Below are positions 54,280 to 63,639 of a DNA stretch of 64,000 nt, piece by piece. The position numbers and the translations under genes are program-made. The stretch comes from Hyphomicrobiales bacterium. GTDB taxonomy: Bacteria > Pseudomonadota > Alphaproteobacteria > Rhodospirillales > JACKKN01. The first letter of the stretch is position 1; the number at the start of each line of letters is the position of its first letter. A model generated the notes under the pieces. The model saw only the letters and a program-made list of their open reading frames with translations, was not told the origin of the DNA and ran no database searches. The DNA is taken from assembly GCA_024236415.1 (NCBI GenBank), contig JACKKN010000009.1, forward strand, positions 118,762 to 182,761, in the 5' to 3' direction.

Positions 54280-55206
54280 ATGGGTGCGATTACTGCTTCC
54301 CTGGTGAAGGAACTGCGCGAGAAGACCGGCGCCGGGATGATGGACTGCAAGAAGGCCCTGACCGAGACCGACGGCGACCTGGAGGCCGCCATCGACTGGC
54401 TGCGCAAGAAGGGCCTGGCCGCCGCCGCCAAGAAGGCCGGGCGCGCCGCGTCCGAGGGCCTGGTGGGCATCGCCACCGGCGCCGGCAAGGCGGCCATGGT
54501 CGAGGTCAACGCCGAGACCGACTTCGTGGCCCGCAACGACACCTTCCAGGCCTTCGTCGCCAAGTGCGCCGAACTGGCCCTGGCCGGTGCCGGCGACGTG
54601 GAGGCCCTGGCCGCCACCGACTTTCCGGGCACCGGGCGCACCGTGGCCGAGGAGCTGAACCACATGATCGCCACCATCGGCGAGAACATGAGCCTGCGCC
54701 GCGTCGCCACCATCGCCGTGGACGAGGGCGTGGTCGCCAGCTACATGCACAGCGCCCTGGCTGGCGGCCTGGGCAAGATCGGCGTATTGGTGGGCCTGAA
54801 GTCGGCCGGCGACGCCGCCGCCCTGGAGGGCTTCGGCAAGCAGCTGGCCATGCACGTGGCGGCCAGCGACCCCCAGGCCGTGTCCCGCGACGAGGTCGAC
54901 ACGGAACAACTTGAGCGCGAACGCGCGATCCTGGTGGACCAGGCCCGGGCCTCGGGCAAGCCCGAGAACATCATCGAGAAGATGGTCGAGGGCCGCCTGC
55001 GCAAGTACTACGAGGAAGTCTGCCTGCTGGAGCAGACCTACGCCATCGACGGCGAGACCAGGGTCTCGGCGGCCTTGGAACAGGCCGGCAAGGACGCCGG
55101 CGCGCCCGTGGCCGTCACCGGTTTCGTCCGCTTCAAGCTGGGCGAGGGCCTGGACAAGAAGGAAGACGACTTCGCCGCCGAGGTGGCCGCCGCCGCCGGC
55201 GTCTGA
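54280..55206 (+). CDS. tsf: Elongation factor Ts
   Basis: The nucleotide-exchange factor for EF-Tu. The 308 residues have the N-terminal UBA-like domain (SLVKELREKTGAGMMDCKKA), the core signature EVNAETDFVARND, and the dimerisation or coiled-coil region (about 190-270, with MVEGRLRKYYEEVCLLEQ). ATG at 54280 lies 9 bases after GAAGAGG and gives the family N-terminus MGAIT; a frame open from 54259 is longer but less typical. It is followed by a large GC hairpin. Confidence 0.97.
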   Translation: MGAITASLVKELREKTGAGMMDCKKALTETDGDLEAAIDWLRKKGLAAAAKKAGRAASEGLVGIATGAGKAAMVEVNAETDFVARNDTFQAFVAKCAELALAGAGDVEALAATDFPGTGRTVAEELNHMIATIGENMSLRRVATIAVDEGVVASYMHSALAGGLGKIGVLVGLKSAGDAAALEGFGKQLAMHVAASDPQAVSRDEVDTEQLERERAILVDQARASGKPENIIEKMVEGRLRKYYEEVCLLEQTYAIDGETRVSAALEQAGKDAGAPVAVTGFVRFKLGEGLDKKEDDFAAEVAAAAGV

Positions 55207-55225
55207 TCCTTCGCGCGACAACCGG

Positions 55226-55267
55226 CGCGGGAACAGGTCCGCCCCCGGGGCGGGCCCGGTTCCCGCG
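55226..55267 (+). terminator. GC hairpin after tsf
   Basis: A 9-bp outer stem CGCGGGAAC/GTTCCCGCG encloses a further GC-rich imperfect stem. It lies 20 bases after the tsf stop. No T tract. Confidence 0.5.
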
Positions 55268-55290
55268 TCCGCATTTCTGGGGTGGCGTCG

Positions 55291-55307
55291 GATAATCGTG
55301 TATTATC
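55291..55307 (+). promoter_or_regulatory. Palindrome with -10-like boxes before pyrH
   Basis: GATAAT-CGTGT-ATTATC is a perfect 6+5+6 palindrome 49 bases before the pyrH ATG. Both arms contain -10-like hexamers (GATAAT at 55291 and TATTAT at 55301). No -35 box is obvious, so it could be a promoter, an operator or both. Confidence 0.35.
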
Positions 55308-55355
55308 GCCGTCGATTCGACCCTCCCCGTGGACAAGACAAGGCGGACCCCCCTC

Positions 55356-56075
55356 ATGGCATCGAACCTGGCGTACCGGCGGATCCTCCTCAAGCTGTCG
55401 GGCGAGGGGCTGATGGGGGACCGCGGGTTCGGCCTGGACCCGGCCACCGTCGGCCGCCTGGCCGAGGAGATCAAGTCGGTCTACGACCTGGGCGCCCAGG
55501 TCTGCCTGGTGGTGGGCGGCGGCAACATTTTCCGCGGCATGTCCGAGGCGGCGCGCAACATCGAGCGCACCACCGCCGACTACATGGGAATGCTGGCCAC
55601 GGTCATGAACGCGCTGGCCATGCAGAGCGCGCTGGAGCACCTGGGGCTGCAGACCCGGGTGCTGTCGGCCATCCCCATGACCACCGTGTGCGAGCCCTAC
55701 ATCCGCCGCCGGGCCATCCGCCATCTGGAGCGCGGGCGGGTGGTGATCTTCGCCGCCGGCACCGGCAACCCGTTCTTCACCACCGACACGGCGGCCGCCC
55801 TGCGGGCGGTGGAAATGAACTGCGACGCCCTGCTGAAGGGGACCCAGGTGGACGGCGTCTATTCCGCCGACCCCAAGAAGGATCCCTCGGCCAAACGCTT
55901 CGAACGCCTGTCCTACCAGCAGGTGCTGGCCGACGAGCTGAAGGTCATGGACGCCTCGGCCATCGCCGTGGCGCGCGAAAACAAGGTTCCAATTTTGGTC
56001 TTTTCCATTCACAATCCCGGGGCACTGGCCGACGTCGTCAGCGGCGGCGGCCATTACACGATCATCGCCGATTGA
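55356..56075 (+). CDS. pyrH: Uridylate kinase
   Basis: Phosphorylates UMP to UDP for RNA, DNA and cell-wall precursors; bacterial PyrH is a hexameric amino-acid-kinase-fold enzyme. The 239 residues show RILLKLSGEGLMG, VVGGGNIFRG, TTADYMGMLATVMNALAMQ, VVIFAAGTGNPFFTTDTAA and KVDGVYSADP-type binding (here QVDGVYSADPKKDPSA). ATG at 55356 gives MASNLAYRRILLKLSGE; a GTG at 55329 is in frame but unsupported. Confidence 0.97.
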   Translation: MASNLAYRRILLKLSGEGLMGDRGFGLDPATVGRLAEEIKSVYDLGAQVCLVVGGGNIFRGMSEAARNIERTTADYMGMLATVMNALAMQSALEHLGLQTRVLSAIPMTTVCEPYIRRRAIRHLERGRVVIFAAGTGNPFFTTDTAAALRAVEMNCDALLKGTQVDGVYSADPKKDPSAKRFERLSYQQVLADELKVMDASAIAVARENKVPILVFSIHNPGALADVVSGGGHYTIIAD

Positions 56076-56133
56076 GGTCGGTCGCGGGCGGCTGCGCCGG
56101 CGGCCTGCCGTTTGCCGTTGACGGGGGAGGAGC

Positions 56134-56703
56134 ATGGGCGACTTGAGCATCGGTTCATTGAAGAAGGACGTCTCGCGCCGCATGGAAGGGGCGGTCGAGG
56201 TGTTGGGCCGGGAGTTCGCCGGGCTGCGCTCGGGCCGGGCCTCCGCCGGGCTTCTGGAACCGGTCACGGTCGAGGCCTACGGCTCGGTCATGCCGCTCAA
56301 CCAGGTGGGCAACATCGGCGTGCCCGAACCGCGCATGCTGACCGTCCAGGTGTGGGACAAGGGCCTGGTCAAGGCGGTGGAGAAGGCGATCCGCGATTCC
56401 GGCCTGGGCCTGAACCCGGCGGCCGAGGGGCAGACCGTGCGCGTGCCCATTCCGGCCCTGACCGAGGAGCGGCGCATCGAGTTCACCAAGGTGGCCGGCA
56501 AGTACGCCGAGGACGCGCGCATCGCCGTGCGCAACGTGCGTCGCCACGCCATGGACGAACTGAAGCGCGGCGAGAAGGACGGGGACATCTCCCAGGACGC
56601 GCACCGCGACTACGCGCAGGAGGTCCAGACCCTGACCGACCAATACATCAAGAAGATCGACGAGGCCCTGGCCCACAAAGAAGAAGAAATTATGCAGGTG
56701 TAG
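56134..56703 (+). CDS. frr: Ribosome recycling factor
   Basis: With EF-G it splits the post-termination ribosome. The 189 residues have the three-helix bundle pattern: ALxRLRTGRAS-type segment here as LGREFAGLRSGRASAGLLEP, PLNQVGNIGVPEPRMLTVQV, and the C-terminal IAVRNVRRHAMDELKR...DGDISQD. A GGGGGAGG site lies 3 bases before the ATG. uppS follows after 8 bases. Confidence 0.97.
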   Translation: MGDLSIGSLKKDVSRRMEGAVEVLGREFAGLRSGRASAGLLEPVTVEAYGSVMPLNQVGNIGVPEPRMLTVQVWDKGLVKAVEKAIRDSGLGLNPAAEGQTVRVPIPALTEERRIEFTKVAGKYAEDARIAVRNVRRHAMDELKRGEKDGDISQDAHRDYAQEVQTLTDQYIKKIDEALAHKEEEIMQV

Positions 56704-56711
56704 CTGGTCAC

Positions 56712-57449
56712 ATGAAGGCGGTATCCCTTCAATCCGGATCCGAATCCCAGCCCCTGGCGCATGTGGCCATCATCATGGACGGCAACGGCCGTTGGGCCCA
56801 GGGCCGCGGGCTGCCGCGCGTGGCCGGCCACAAGCGCGGCGCCGAGGCCGTGCGCACGGCCGTCAACTTCGCCGCCCGCAACGGCATCAAGTACCTGACC
56901 CTGTACGGCTTTTCGTCCGAGAACTGGAAGCGGCCGGAAGCCGAGGTCAACGACTTGATGGGCCTGCTGCGGTTCTACCTGCGCAGCGAGATCGCCGAAC
57001 TGCACGAAAAGGGCATCCGCCTGCGGGTCATCGGCGACCGCGCCCGCCTGGCCGACGACATCGTGTCGCTGATCGAGCAGGCCGAGCAGCGCACCGCCGG
57101 CAACGAGATCCTGACCCTGACCCTGGCGCTCAGCTACGGCGGCCGGACCGAGATCGCCGAGGCGGCCCGCCGCCTGGCCCGCGAGGTCCAGGCCGGGACC
57201 CTGGACCCCGACGACATCGACGAGGCCCGGTTCGAATCCCGGCTGTTCACCGCCGACATCCCCGATCCGGACCTGCTGATCCGCACCAGCGGCGAGCAGC
57301 GCATCAGCAACTTCCTGCTGTGGCAGCTGGCCTACGCCGAGTTCGTGTTCGTCGAGACCCTGTGGCCCGATTTCTCGGAAGAGGTCTTCGCCGACGCACT
57401 GAACGAGTTCAACCGGCGCGAACGGCGCTATGGCGCGTCCAGCGGCTGA
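56712..57449 (+). CDS. uppS: Undecaprenyl diphosphate synthase
   Basis: A cis-prenyltransferase that makes the C55 lipid carrier for peptidoglycan and O-antigen. The 245 residues carry VAIIMDGNGRWAQGRGLPRV (catalytic Asp and Arg), GHKRGAEAVRT, YGFSSENWKRPEAEV, and the C-terminal DPDLLIRTSGEQRISNFLLW. ATG at 56712 is chosen because it begins right after frr; the frame is open further upstream inside frr. The last 20 bases overlap cdsA. Confidence 0.97.
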   Translation: MKAVSLQSGSESQPLAHVAIIMDGNGRWAQGRGLPRVAGHKRGAEAVRTAVNFAARNGIKYLTLYGFSSENWKRPEAEVNDLMGLLRFYLRSEIAELHEKGIRLRVIGDRARLADDIVSLIEQAEQRTAGNEILTLTLALSYGGRTEIAEAARRLAREVQAGTLDPDDIDEARFESRLFTADIPDPDLLIRTSGEQRISNFLLWQLAYAEFVFVETLWPDFSEEVFADALNEFNRRERRYGASSG

Positions 57450-58269
57450 GGTGTCGCGCAAGGACGGGCTGGGGCCCCGGGTTCTGTCGGCGCTGGTCAT
57501 GGCGCCGGTGGCCCTGGCGGCGGTCTATTTCGGCAATCCGTACTTCGAGGTCCTGGTCGCCGTGGCGGCCGGCATTCTGGCCTGGGAATGGGTGCGCCTG
57601 TGCGCCGAGGGCCATACGGGGCCGGCGTTGTGGCTGTCCGTGGCCGGCTGCGTCGCCGCCGTGGCTGCGGCGGGGCTGCAACAGGTGGCCGCGGGCTTCG
57701 TGATCCTGGCCGGGACCGTGGCGGCGGTGCTGCTGACGGCGGTGCTGGCCGGCGGAATGCTGCGCCGGCGGCGCCTGTGGCTGGCCGCAGGCATTCCCTA
57801 TGTGGGCGTGCCCTGCGTGGCCGCCGTCTGGCTGCGCGCCGACCCGGACCACGGGCTGACCTGGATCGTCTGGCTGTTCCTGATCATCTGGACCGCCGAC
57901 ATCGGGGCCTACGTGTCCGGCCGCCTGATCGGCGGGCCCAAGCTGGCCCCGGCCCTGAGCCCCAACAAGACCTGGGCCGGCCTGGGCGGCGCCGTGGCGG
58001 GGGCGGCCCTGGCCGGGGCCGCGGTCGCCTGGGCCGCCGGCGCCGCCGGGCCGGCGGGACTGGTCGCCCTGGCGGCCCTGATGGGGGCGGTGGAGCAGGG
58101 CGGCGACCTGGTGGAATCGGCCATCAAGCGGCGCTTCGGCGCCAAGGACTCCAGCAACCTGATCCCCGGCCACGGCGGCCTGTTCGACCGGGTCGACGGG
58201 CTGATCGCGGCCATCGCCGTAACGGCATTGATCCTAAGCTTGGGAACGGGCAAAGTGGCGCTATGGTAG
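57430..58269 (+). CDS. cdsA: Phosphatidate cytidylyltransferase
   Basis: Makes CDP-diacylglycerol, the branch point of phospholipid synthesis. The 279 residues have about seven to eight hydrophobic helices. The family C-terminal signature is SNLIPGHGGLFDRVDG, preceded by GGPKLAPALSPNKTWAGLGG. It overlaps uppS (20 bases) and dxr (7 bases), so the block is tightly coupled. Confidence 0.96.
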   Translation: MARPAAEVSRKDGLGPRVLSALVMAPVALAAVYFGNPYFEVLVAVAAGILAWEWVRLCAEGHTGPALWLSVAGCVAAVAAAGLQQVAAGFVILAGTVAAVLLTAVLAGGMLRRRRLWLAAGIPYVGVPCVAAVWLRADPDHGLTWIVWLFLIIWTADIGAYVSGRLIGGPKLAPALSPNKTWAGLGGAVAGAALAGAAVAWAAGAAGPAGLVALAALMGAVEQGGDLVESAIKRRFGAKDSSNLIPGHGGLFDRVDGLIAAIAVTALILSLGTGKVALW

Positions 58270-59456
58270 CGACGATTCCCCAGGCCCGGCCCGACGCCGC
58301 GCCGCGCAGCGTCACCATCCTGGGCTCCACGGGGTCCATCGGCTGCAATACGGTCGACCTGCTGCGCCGCCAGCCCGACGCCTTCGCGGTCGAGGCCCTG
58401 ACCGCCAACGGCAACGTCACCCGCCTGGTCGAACAGGCGCGCGAACTGCGGCCGCGCCTGGCCGTGGTCGCCGATCCGGCCGGCTACGCGGCCCTGAAGG
58501 AGGGCCTGGCCGGCACCGGGATCGAAGCCGCCGCCGGCCGCCAGGCGGTGATCGAGGCGGCGGAACGGCCGGCCGACTGGGTGATGGCCTCCATCGTCGG
58601 CGCCGCCGGCCTGGAACCGACCCTGGCGGCGGTGCGCCGCGGCGCCGTGGTGGGCCTGGCCAACAAGGAGGTCCTGGTCAGCGCCGGCGACGTGTTCGTG
58701 CGCGACGTGGCCCGCCACGGGGCCACCCTGGTGCCCGTGGATTCCGAGCACAGCGCCATCTACCAGGTGTTCGACTTCGAGGCCGCCGACAAGGTCGAGC
58801 GCATCATCCTGACCGCCTCGGGCGGCCCGTTCCGCCAGCGCACGGTCGAGGAGATGCGGTCGGTCACGCCGGAACAGGCCGTGGCCCATCCCAACTGGTC
58901 CATGGGCGCCAAGATCTCGGTGGATTCCGCCACCATGATGAACAAGGGGCTGGAGCTGATCGAGGCCCATTTCCTGTTCCCGGTGGAGGAGGAGCGGATC
59001 GAGATACTGGTCCACCCCCAGTCCGTGGTGCACAGCCTGGTGGAATACGTGGACGGATCGGTGCTGGCGCAGCTCGGCTCGCCCGACATGCGCACCCCCA
59101 TCGCCTACGCCCTGGCCTGGCCGTCGCGCATGCCGGCCCCGGCACCGCGGCTGTCGCTGGCCGAGATCGGGCAGTTGACCTTCGAGGCGCCGGACCCGGG
59201 CCGATTCCCGGCCCTGCGCCTGGCCCGCCAGGCCCTGCGCGACGGCGGCGTCGCGCCCACGGTGCTGAACGCCGCCAACGAGGTGGCGGTGCAGGCCTTC
59301 CTGGCGCGGCAGATTGGGTTCCTTGACATTCCGCGCCTGGTCGAGGAAACCCTGAACGCCAGCGACACCACCGCCGAGGCGGGCAGCCTGGACGAGGTGA
59401 TCGCCGTCGACCGGGCCGCCCGCGAAACGGCCCGCGCGTGCATGGCGGATTTCTGA
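58263..59456 (+). CDS. dxr: 1-deoxy-D-xylulose 5-phosphate reductoisomerase
   Basis: The first committed step of the MEP isoprenoid pathway, producing precursors that UppS lengthens. The 397 residues have NADPH-binding TILGSTGSIGCNTVDLLRR, GLANKEVLVSAGD, the metal/substrate site VPVDSEHSAIYQVF, TASGGPFR and ISVDSATMMNKGLELIEAH. ATG at 58263 lies inside the end of cdsA. After the stop, about 125 bases that are AT-rich at first (59457-59515) may hold a promoter for rseP, but I found no good box pair. Confidence 0.97.
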   Translation: MVATIPQARPDAAPRSVTILGSTGSIGCNTVDLLRRQPDAFAVEALTANGNVTRLVEQARELRPRLAVVADPAGYAALKEGLAGTGIEAAAGRQAVIEAAERPADWVMASIVGAAGLEPTLAAVRRGAVVGLANKEVLVSAGDVFVRDVARHGATLVPVDSEHSAIYQVFDFEAADKVERIILTASGGPFRQRTVEEMRSVTPEQAVAHPNWSMGAKISVDSATMMNKGLELIEAHFLFPVEEERIEILVHPQSVVHSLVEYVDGSVLAQLGSPDMRTPIAYALAWPSRMPAPAPRLSLAEIGQLTFEAPDPGRFPALRLARQALRDGGVAPTVLNAANEVAVQAFLARQIGFLDIPRLVEETLNASDTTAEAGSLDEVIAVDRAARETARACMADF

Positions 59457-59582
59457 TCAATCTCTTAACACTCGGTCAATAAAATTCTGATTTCCTTGGA
59501 TTTGTGGTACACCGTGCGGGCATTGGGCCCGACGCGCCGCCGGCGGGCCCCGGCGGCGCCGATTTGAAGTAGGTACGAACCC

Positions 59583-60719
59583 ATGGACATCCTCAGCGGA
59601 CTCTGGACCAACGTCGTCCCGTTTCTCGTGGTTCTCACCGTGCTGGTCTTCGTGCACGAGATGGGGCACTACTGGATCGCGCGGCGCAACGGCGTCAAGG
59701 TCGAGGTCTTCTCGATCGGCTTCGGGCCCGAGATTTTCGGCTGGAACGACAAGGCCGGCACCCGCTGGAAGGTCAGCGCCGTGCCCCTGGGCGGCTACGT
59801 GAAGATGTTCGGCGAGTACGACTTCGAGGACGCCGAACCGGCCGAGGGCGAATCCCGGCCGCAATCGCCCGAGGAAAGGGCTGTTTCCTTCCACCACAAG
59901 CGCATCGGACAACGCGCCGCCATCGTCTTCGCCGGGCCGGCGGCCAACTTCATCTTCGCCATCCTGGTGTTCGCCCTGGTGTTCACCCTGGTCGGCAATC
60001 CCACGCCCAAGGCCGGCGTGGGGCCGGTGCTGGAGGACAGCGCCGCCGCCGAGGCCGGGTTCAAGACCGGCGACACCATCGTCGCCATCGACGGCAAGCC
60101 GATCCAGTGGTTCGACGAACTGCGCGAGATGGTCAGCGTCAAGCCCGGCCAGCAGATGACCTTCGAGGTCCTGCGCGAGGGCAAGATGCTGATCCTGCAG
60201 GCCACACCCAAGCTGCGCACGGTCCAGGACGAGGACGGCAACGACATCCAGGTCGGGCAACTGGGCGTGGGCGTCGACCCCGAGCAAGTGGGCTTCGTCA
60301 GCGTCGACGTGTTCACCGCCGCCTGGATGGGGATCGAGCGCACCTATGGCATGACGACCCAGATCCTGGGCTACCTGGGCGAGATGATCGCCGGGTCGCG
60401 CGACACCACGGAACTGGGCGGGCCGATCCGCATCGCCCAGATGTCGGGCCAGATGGCCGAAGGCGGCATGGTCAACCTGATCATCTTCATGGCCGCGCTG
60501 TCCATCAACCTGGGGCTGATCAACCTGTTTCCCATTCCCATGCTCGACGGCGGACACCTGTTGTTCTATGCCGCCGAGGCGATTCGCGGCCGTCCGCTGA
60601 CGGCGCGCGCCCAAGAATACAGTTTCCGATTGGGGCTGTTTTTGGTATTGCTCATCATGGTCTTTGCGACATGGAATGACCTGATGCGCATCGAGTTCAT
60701 CAAGAACTTGGTCAATTAG
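59583..60719 (+). CDS. rseP: RIP metalloprotease RseP (site-2 protease)
   Basis: An intramembrane zinc protease that cleaves anti-sigma factors and leftover signal peptides. The 378 residues have helix 1 with VFVHEMGHYWIARRNG (HExxH), one PDZ domain (about 125-205, PTPKAGVGPVLEDSAAAEAG and TIVAIDGKPI), and the third zinc ligand in NLFPIPMLDGGHLLFY. It is shorter than E. coli RseP (450, two PDZ domains), as is common in alphaproteobacteria. It precedes bamA as in most proteobacteria, linking it to envelope stress. Confidence 0.96.
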   Translation: MDILSGLWTNVVPFLVVLTVLVFVHEMGHYWIARRNGVKVEVFSIGFGPEIFGWNDKAGTRWKVSAVPLGGYVKMFGEYDFEDAEPAEGESRPQSPEERAVSFHHKRIGQRAAIVFAGPAANFIFAILVFALVFTLVGNPTPKAGVGPVLEDSAAAEAGFKTGDTIVAIDGKPIQWFDELREMVSVKPGQQMTFEVLREGKMLILQATPKLRTVQDEDGNDIQVGQLGVGVDPEQVGFVSVDVFTAAWMGIERTYGMTTQILGYLGEMIAGSRDTTELGGPIRIAQMSGQMAEGGMVNLIIFMAALSINLGLINLFPIPMLDGGHLLFYAAEAIRGRPLTARAQEYSFRLGLFLVLLIMVFATWNDLMRIEFIKNLVN

Positions 60720-60753
60720 GTCCGTCGTCTTTTTTCTGGGGGGCGTACGTGGC

Positions 60754-63042
60754 ATGAGCCGCTTGTTGAAGGCCTGTTTGCTGATGGCGGGCCTTTGTTT
60801 AGCCATGGGTCTGGGCCTGGTCCCAGGCCGCCCCGCCGTGGCCCAATCGAGCGGCGAAGTCACCTCCATCGTCATCGAGGGCGCCCAGCGCATCGAGCCC
60901 TCCACCATCCAGTCCTACCTGGTGATCAAGGTCGGCGACCGCTATAGCGCAAGTCTGGTCGACCAGTCCCTCAAACGCCTGTTCGCCACCGGTCTTTTCG
61001 CCGACGTGCGGTTCCGCCACGAAGGCGGGCAACTCACGGTCACGGTGCTGGAAAACCCGGTCATCAACCGCATCGCCTTCGAGGGCAACAGGCGCGTCGA
61101 GGACGACACCCTGCGCGCCGAGGTGACCCTGCGCCCGCGCATCATCTACACCCGCACCAAGGTCCAGGCCGACGTGCAGCGGATCCTGACCGTATACCGC
61201 CGCAGCGGCCGGTTCGCGGCGACGGTGGAGCCCAAGGTCATCCAACTGCCGCAGAACCGCATCGACCTGGTGTTCGAGATCAACGAGGGCGAGTTGACGG
61301 CCGTGCGCGACGTGCGCTTCGTCGGCAACCGGCACTTCAGCGACTTCCGCCTGCGCGAGGTGGTGCGCACCAAGGAGACGCGCTGGTACCGGTTCCTGAC
61401 CTCCGACGACTCGTACGACCCCGACCGCCTGACCCTGGACCGCGAACTGCTGCGCCGGTTCTACTTGAACGAGGGGTTCGCCGATTTCCGCGTCCTCTCG
61501 TCGGTGGCCGAGCTGACGCCGGACCGGTCCGGGTTTTTCATCACCTTCTCGGTGGACGAGGGCGCGCGCTACGAGTTCGGCGAGATCAAGGTCGAGACGC
61601 GCATCCGCGGCCTCCAGCCCGAAGACATCCAGGACGTGCTGACGGTGGAGCAGGGCGACTGGTACGAGGCCGACGAGGTGGACCGCACCATCGACAAGCT
61701 GACCGACCGGGTCGGCAACATGGGCTTCGCGTTCGTCGATATCCGGCCGCGCGTCAACCGCGACGCCGAGGCGCGCAAGATCGCCATCACCTTCGAGGTC
61801 AACGAGGGGCCGCGCGTGTTCGTCGAGCGCATCGACATCAACGGCAACGTGCGCACCGTGGACGACGTGATCCGCCGCGAATTCCGCCTGGTGGAGGGGG
61901 ACGCCTTCAACGCCGCCAAGCTGCGCCGGTCCAAGCAGCGCCTGCACAACCTGGACTTCTTCTCCAAGGTGGAGGTGGAGCGCGTGCCGGGCAGTTCCCC
62001 GGACAAGACCGTGATCAAGGTGGACGTGGAGGAGAAGTCCACCGGGTCCCTGTCCGTGGGCGCCGGCTATTCGACCACCAACGGCGCCGTCGCCGACTTC
62101 GGCATCCAGGAATCGAACCTGCTGGGGCGCGGCTACAACCTGCGCCTGAAGCTGCTGCTGGCCCAGCGCCAGAGCCAGATCGACCTGGGCTTCACCAACC
62201 CCTGGTTCCTGGACCGCGAAATCGCCGCCGGATTCGACGTGTTCCACGTGGTCAGCGACCGCCAGGACGAAAGCTCGTACGACGACACCACCTCGGGCTT
62301 CGCCCTGCGCGCGGCCTATCCGGTGTACGACCACCTGGTCCAGGGCTGGAAATATACCCTGCGCCGGACCGAGGTGGAGAACGTGGCCAGCAGCGCCTCG
62401 ACCTACGTCAAGTCGCAGGAAGGGGTCAGCGTGCTGTCGCAGGTCACCCATACGCTGACCTATGACCGGCGCAACAGCCGCCTGCTGCCCAGCGAGGGCT
62501 ATGTGGTGCGCATGACCAACGACGTCGCCGGCCTGGGCGGCACATCGCACTTCATGCGCAACAAGGTCGACGGTGCCTACTACTACCAGATCTACGACCA
62601 GTGGGTGGTGTCGGTTTCCGGCTCGACGGGCTACATCTTCGGCCTGGGCGAGGACGTGGAGCTGATTCACCGCTTCTTCATCGGCGGCGACGACCTGCGC
62701 GGCTTCGCCACCGCCGGCGTCGGCCCGCGGGACACCCGCACCCAGGACGCCCTGGGCGGCGAATGGATGTATGCGGGGGCGCTCGAACTGAAGTTCCCCC
62801 TGGGCCTGCCGTCGGAAATCGGGATCAACGGCCGGGTCTTCACCGACATCGGCAGCACCGGGCAACTGGCGGCCGCGGGCCCGACCGTGGCCGACACAGG
62901 TTCCCTGCGGGCGTCCGCCGGTTTCGGCTTGTCATGGATTTCGCCCTTCGGCCCCATCGGCGTCGATTTCGGTTTCCCGATCCTGAAGGAGAACTTCGAC
63001 ATCGAGGAAACGATCAGAATCAATTTCGGAACGAGGTTTTAA
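60754..63042 (+). CDS. bamA: Outer membrane protein assembly factor BamA
   Basis: The central subunit of the machine that inserts beta-barrels into the outer membrane. The 762 residues start with a signal peptide (LLKACLLMAGLCLAMGLGL, cleavage after AVA). Five POTRA domains run to about residue 425 (first: SIVIEGAQRIEPSTIQSYL). A 16-strand barrel follows, with the L6 motif shown as GGDDLRGFATAGVGPRD (the family V/IRGF reads LRGF) and a terminal Phe (INFGTRF), the usual insertion signal. It lies 34 bases after rseP and 3 bases before skp. Confidence 0.98.
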   Translation: MSRLLKACLLMAGLCLAMGLGLVPGRPAVAQSSGEVTSIVIEGAQRIEPSTIQSYLVIKVGDRYSASLVDQSLKRLFATGLFADVRFRHEGGQLTVTVLENPVINRIAFEGNRRVEDDTLRAEVTLRPRIIYTRTKVQADVQRILTVYRRSGRFAATVEPKVIQLPQNRIDLVFEINEGELTAVRDVRFVGNRHFSDFRLREVVRTKETRWYRFLTSDDSYDPDRLTLDRELLRRFYLNEGFADFRVLSSVAELTPDRSGFFITFSVDEGARYEFGEIKVETRIRGLQPEDIQDVLTVEQGDWYEADEVDRTIDKLTDRVGNMGFAFVDIRPRVNRDAEARKIAITFEVNEGPRVFVERIDINGNVRTVDDVIRREFRLVEGDAFNAAKLRRSKQRLHNLDFFSKVEVERVPGSSPDKTVIKVDVEEKSTGSLSVGAGYSTTNGAVADFGIQESNLLGRGYNLRLKLLLAQRQSQIDLGFTNPWFLDREIAAGFDVFHVVSDRQDESSYDDTTSGFALRAAYPVYDHLVQGWKYTLRRTEVENVASSASTYVKSQEGVSVLSQVTHTLTYDRRNSRLLPSEGYVVRMTNDVAGLGGTSHFMRNKVDGAYYYQIYDQWVVSVSGSTGYIFGLGEDVELIHRFFIGGDDLRGFATAGVGPRDTRTQDALGGEWMYAGALELKFPLGLPSEIGINGRVFTDIGSTGQLAAAGPTVADTGSLRASAGFGLSWISPFGPIGVDFGFPILKENFDIEETIRINFGTRF

Positions 63043-63045
63043 GTC

Positions 63046-63633
63046 ATGCCCCTTAAAAGCACGCACGTCATCCTGCGGACGCTGGCGCTGCTGGCCGTTC
63101 TGGCCGCCGCCGCGCCGGCGGATGCCCAGAGTATCGGCTTGGCGGGCGATCAGAAATTTGCCGTGGTGGACGTGAACGTCATTCGCCAGAACTCCAGCGC
63201 CGTGAAGAGCATCCAGGCGCAGTTGGCCAACTTCGAGAAGGCGTTCCAGGCCGACATCAAGAAGGAGGAGGAGGCCCTGCGCAACGCCGAGCGCGAGCTG
63301 ACCCGCCAGCGCACCCTGCTGGCGCCCGACGCCTTCGCCAAGAAGCGGCGCGAGTTCGAGCAGCGCGTGGTCCAGGTCCAGCGCCTGGTGCAGCAGCGCA
63401 AGATCGAACTGAACCGCACCCACACCGGCGCCATGCGGAAGGTCGAGGACGCCCTGCGCGACGTGGTGCTGGAACTGGCCGCCAAGCACAAGATCACCAT
63501 GATCTTCCGCAAGGACCAGATGATCTTCGCCGTGCCGGGCATGGAGATCACCGAAACGGTGTTGAAGGAGCTCGACAAGAAGCTGCCCTCGGTCAAGGTC
63601 AGTCAGCCGGCGAAGACTCCCCAGGCGAACTGA
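63046..63633 (+). CDS. skp: Skp/OmpH-family periplasmic chaperone
   Basis: A jellyfish-shaped trimeric chaperone for unfolded outer-membrane proteins on their way to BamA. The 195 residues have a signal peptide (VILRTLALLAVLAAAAPADA), a short beta segment (FAVVDVNVIRQNSSAVKSIQ) and a long helical coiled coil rich in Lys, Glu and Arg (about 60-140). The C-terminal strand includes KHKITMIFRKDQMIFA. It begins 3 bases after bamA ends and 6 bases before lpxD, the conserved order. Confidence 0.93.
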   Translation: MPLKSTHVILRTLALLAVLAAAAPADAQSIGLAGDQKFAVVDVNVIRQNSSAVKSIQAQLANFEKAFQADIKKEEEALRNAERELTRQRTLLAPDAFAKKRREFEQRVVQVQRLVQQRKIELNRTHTGAMRKVEDALRDVVLELAAKHKITMIFRKDQMIFAVPGMEITETVLKELDKKLPSVKVSQPAKTPQAN

Positions 63634-63639
63634 CCGGCC

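Noticed and set aside
60704..60739. Sigma-E-like promoter GAACTT...TCTGG before bamA
   Set aside because: The spacing is 25 bases rather than about 16, and alphaproteobacteria usually do not use the enteric sigma-E consensus.
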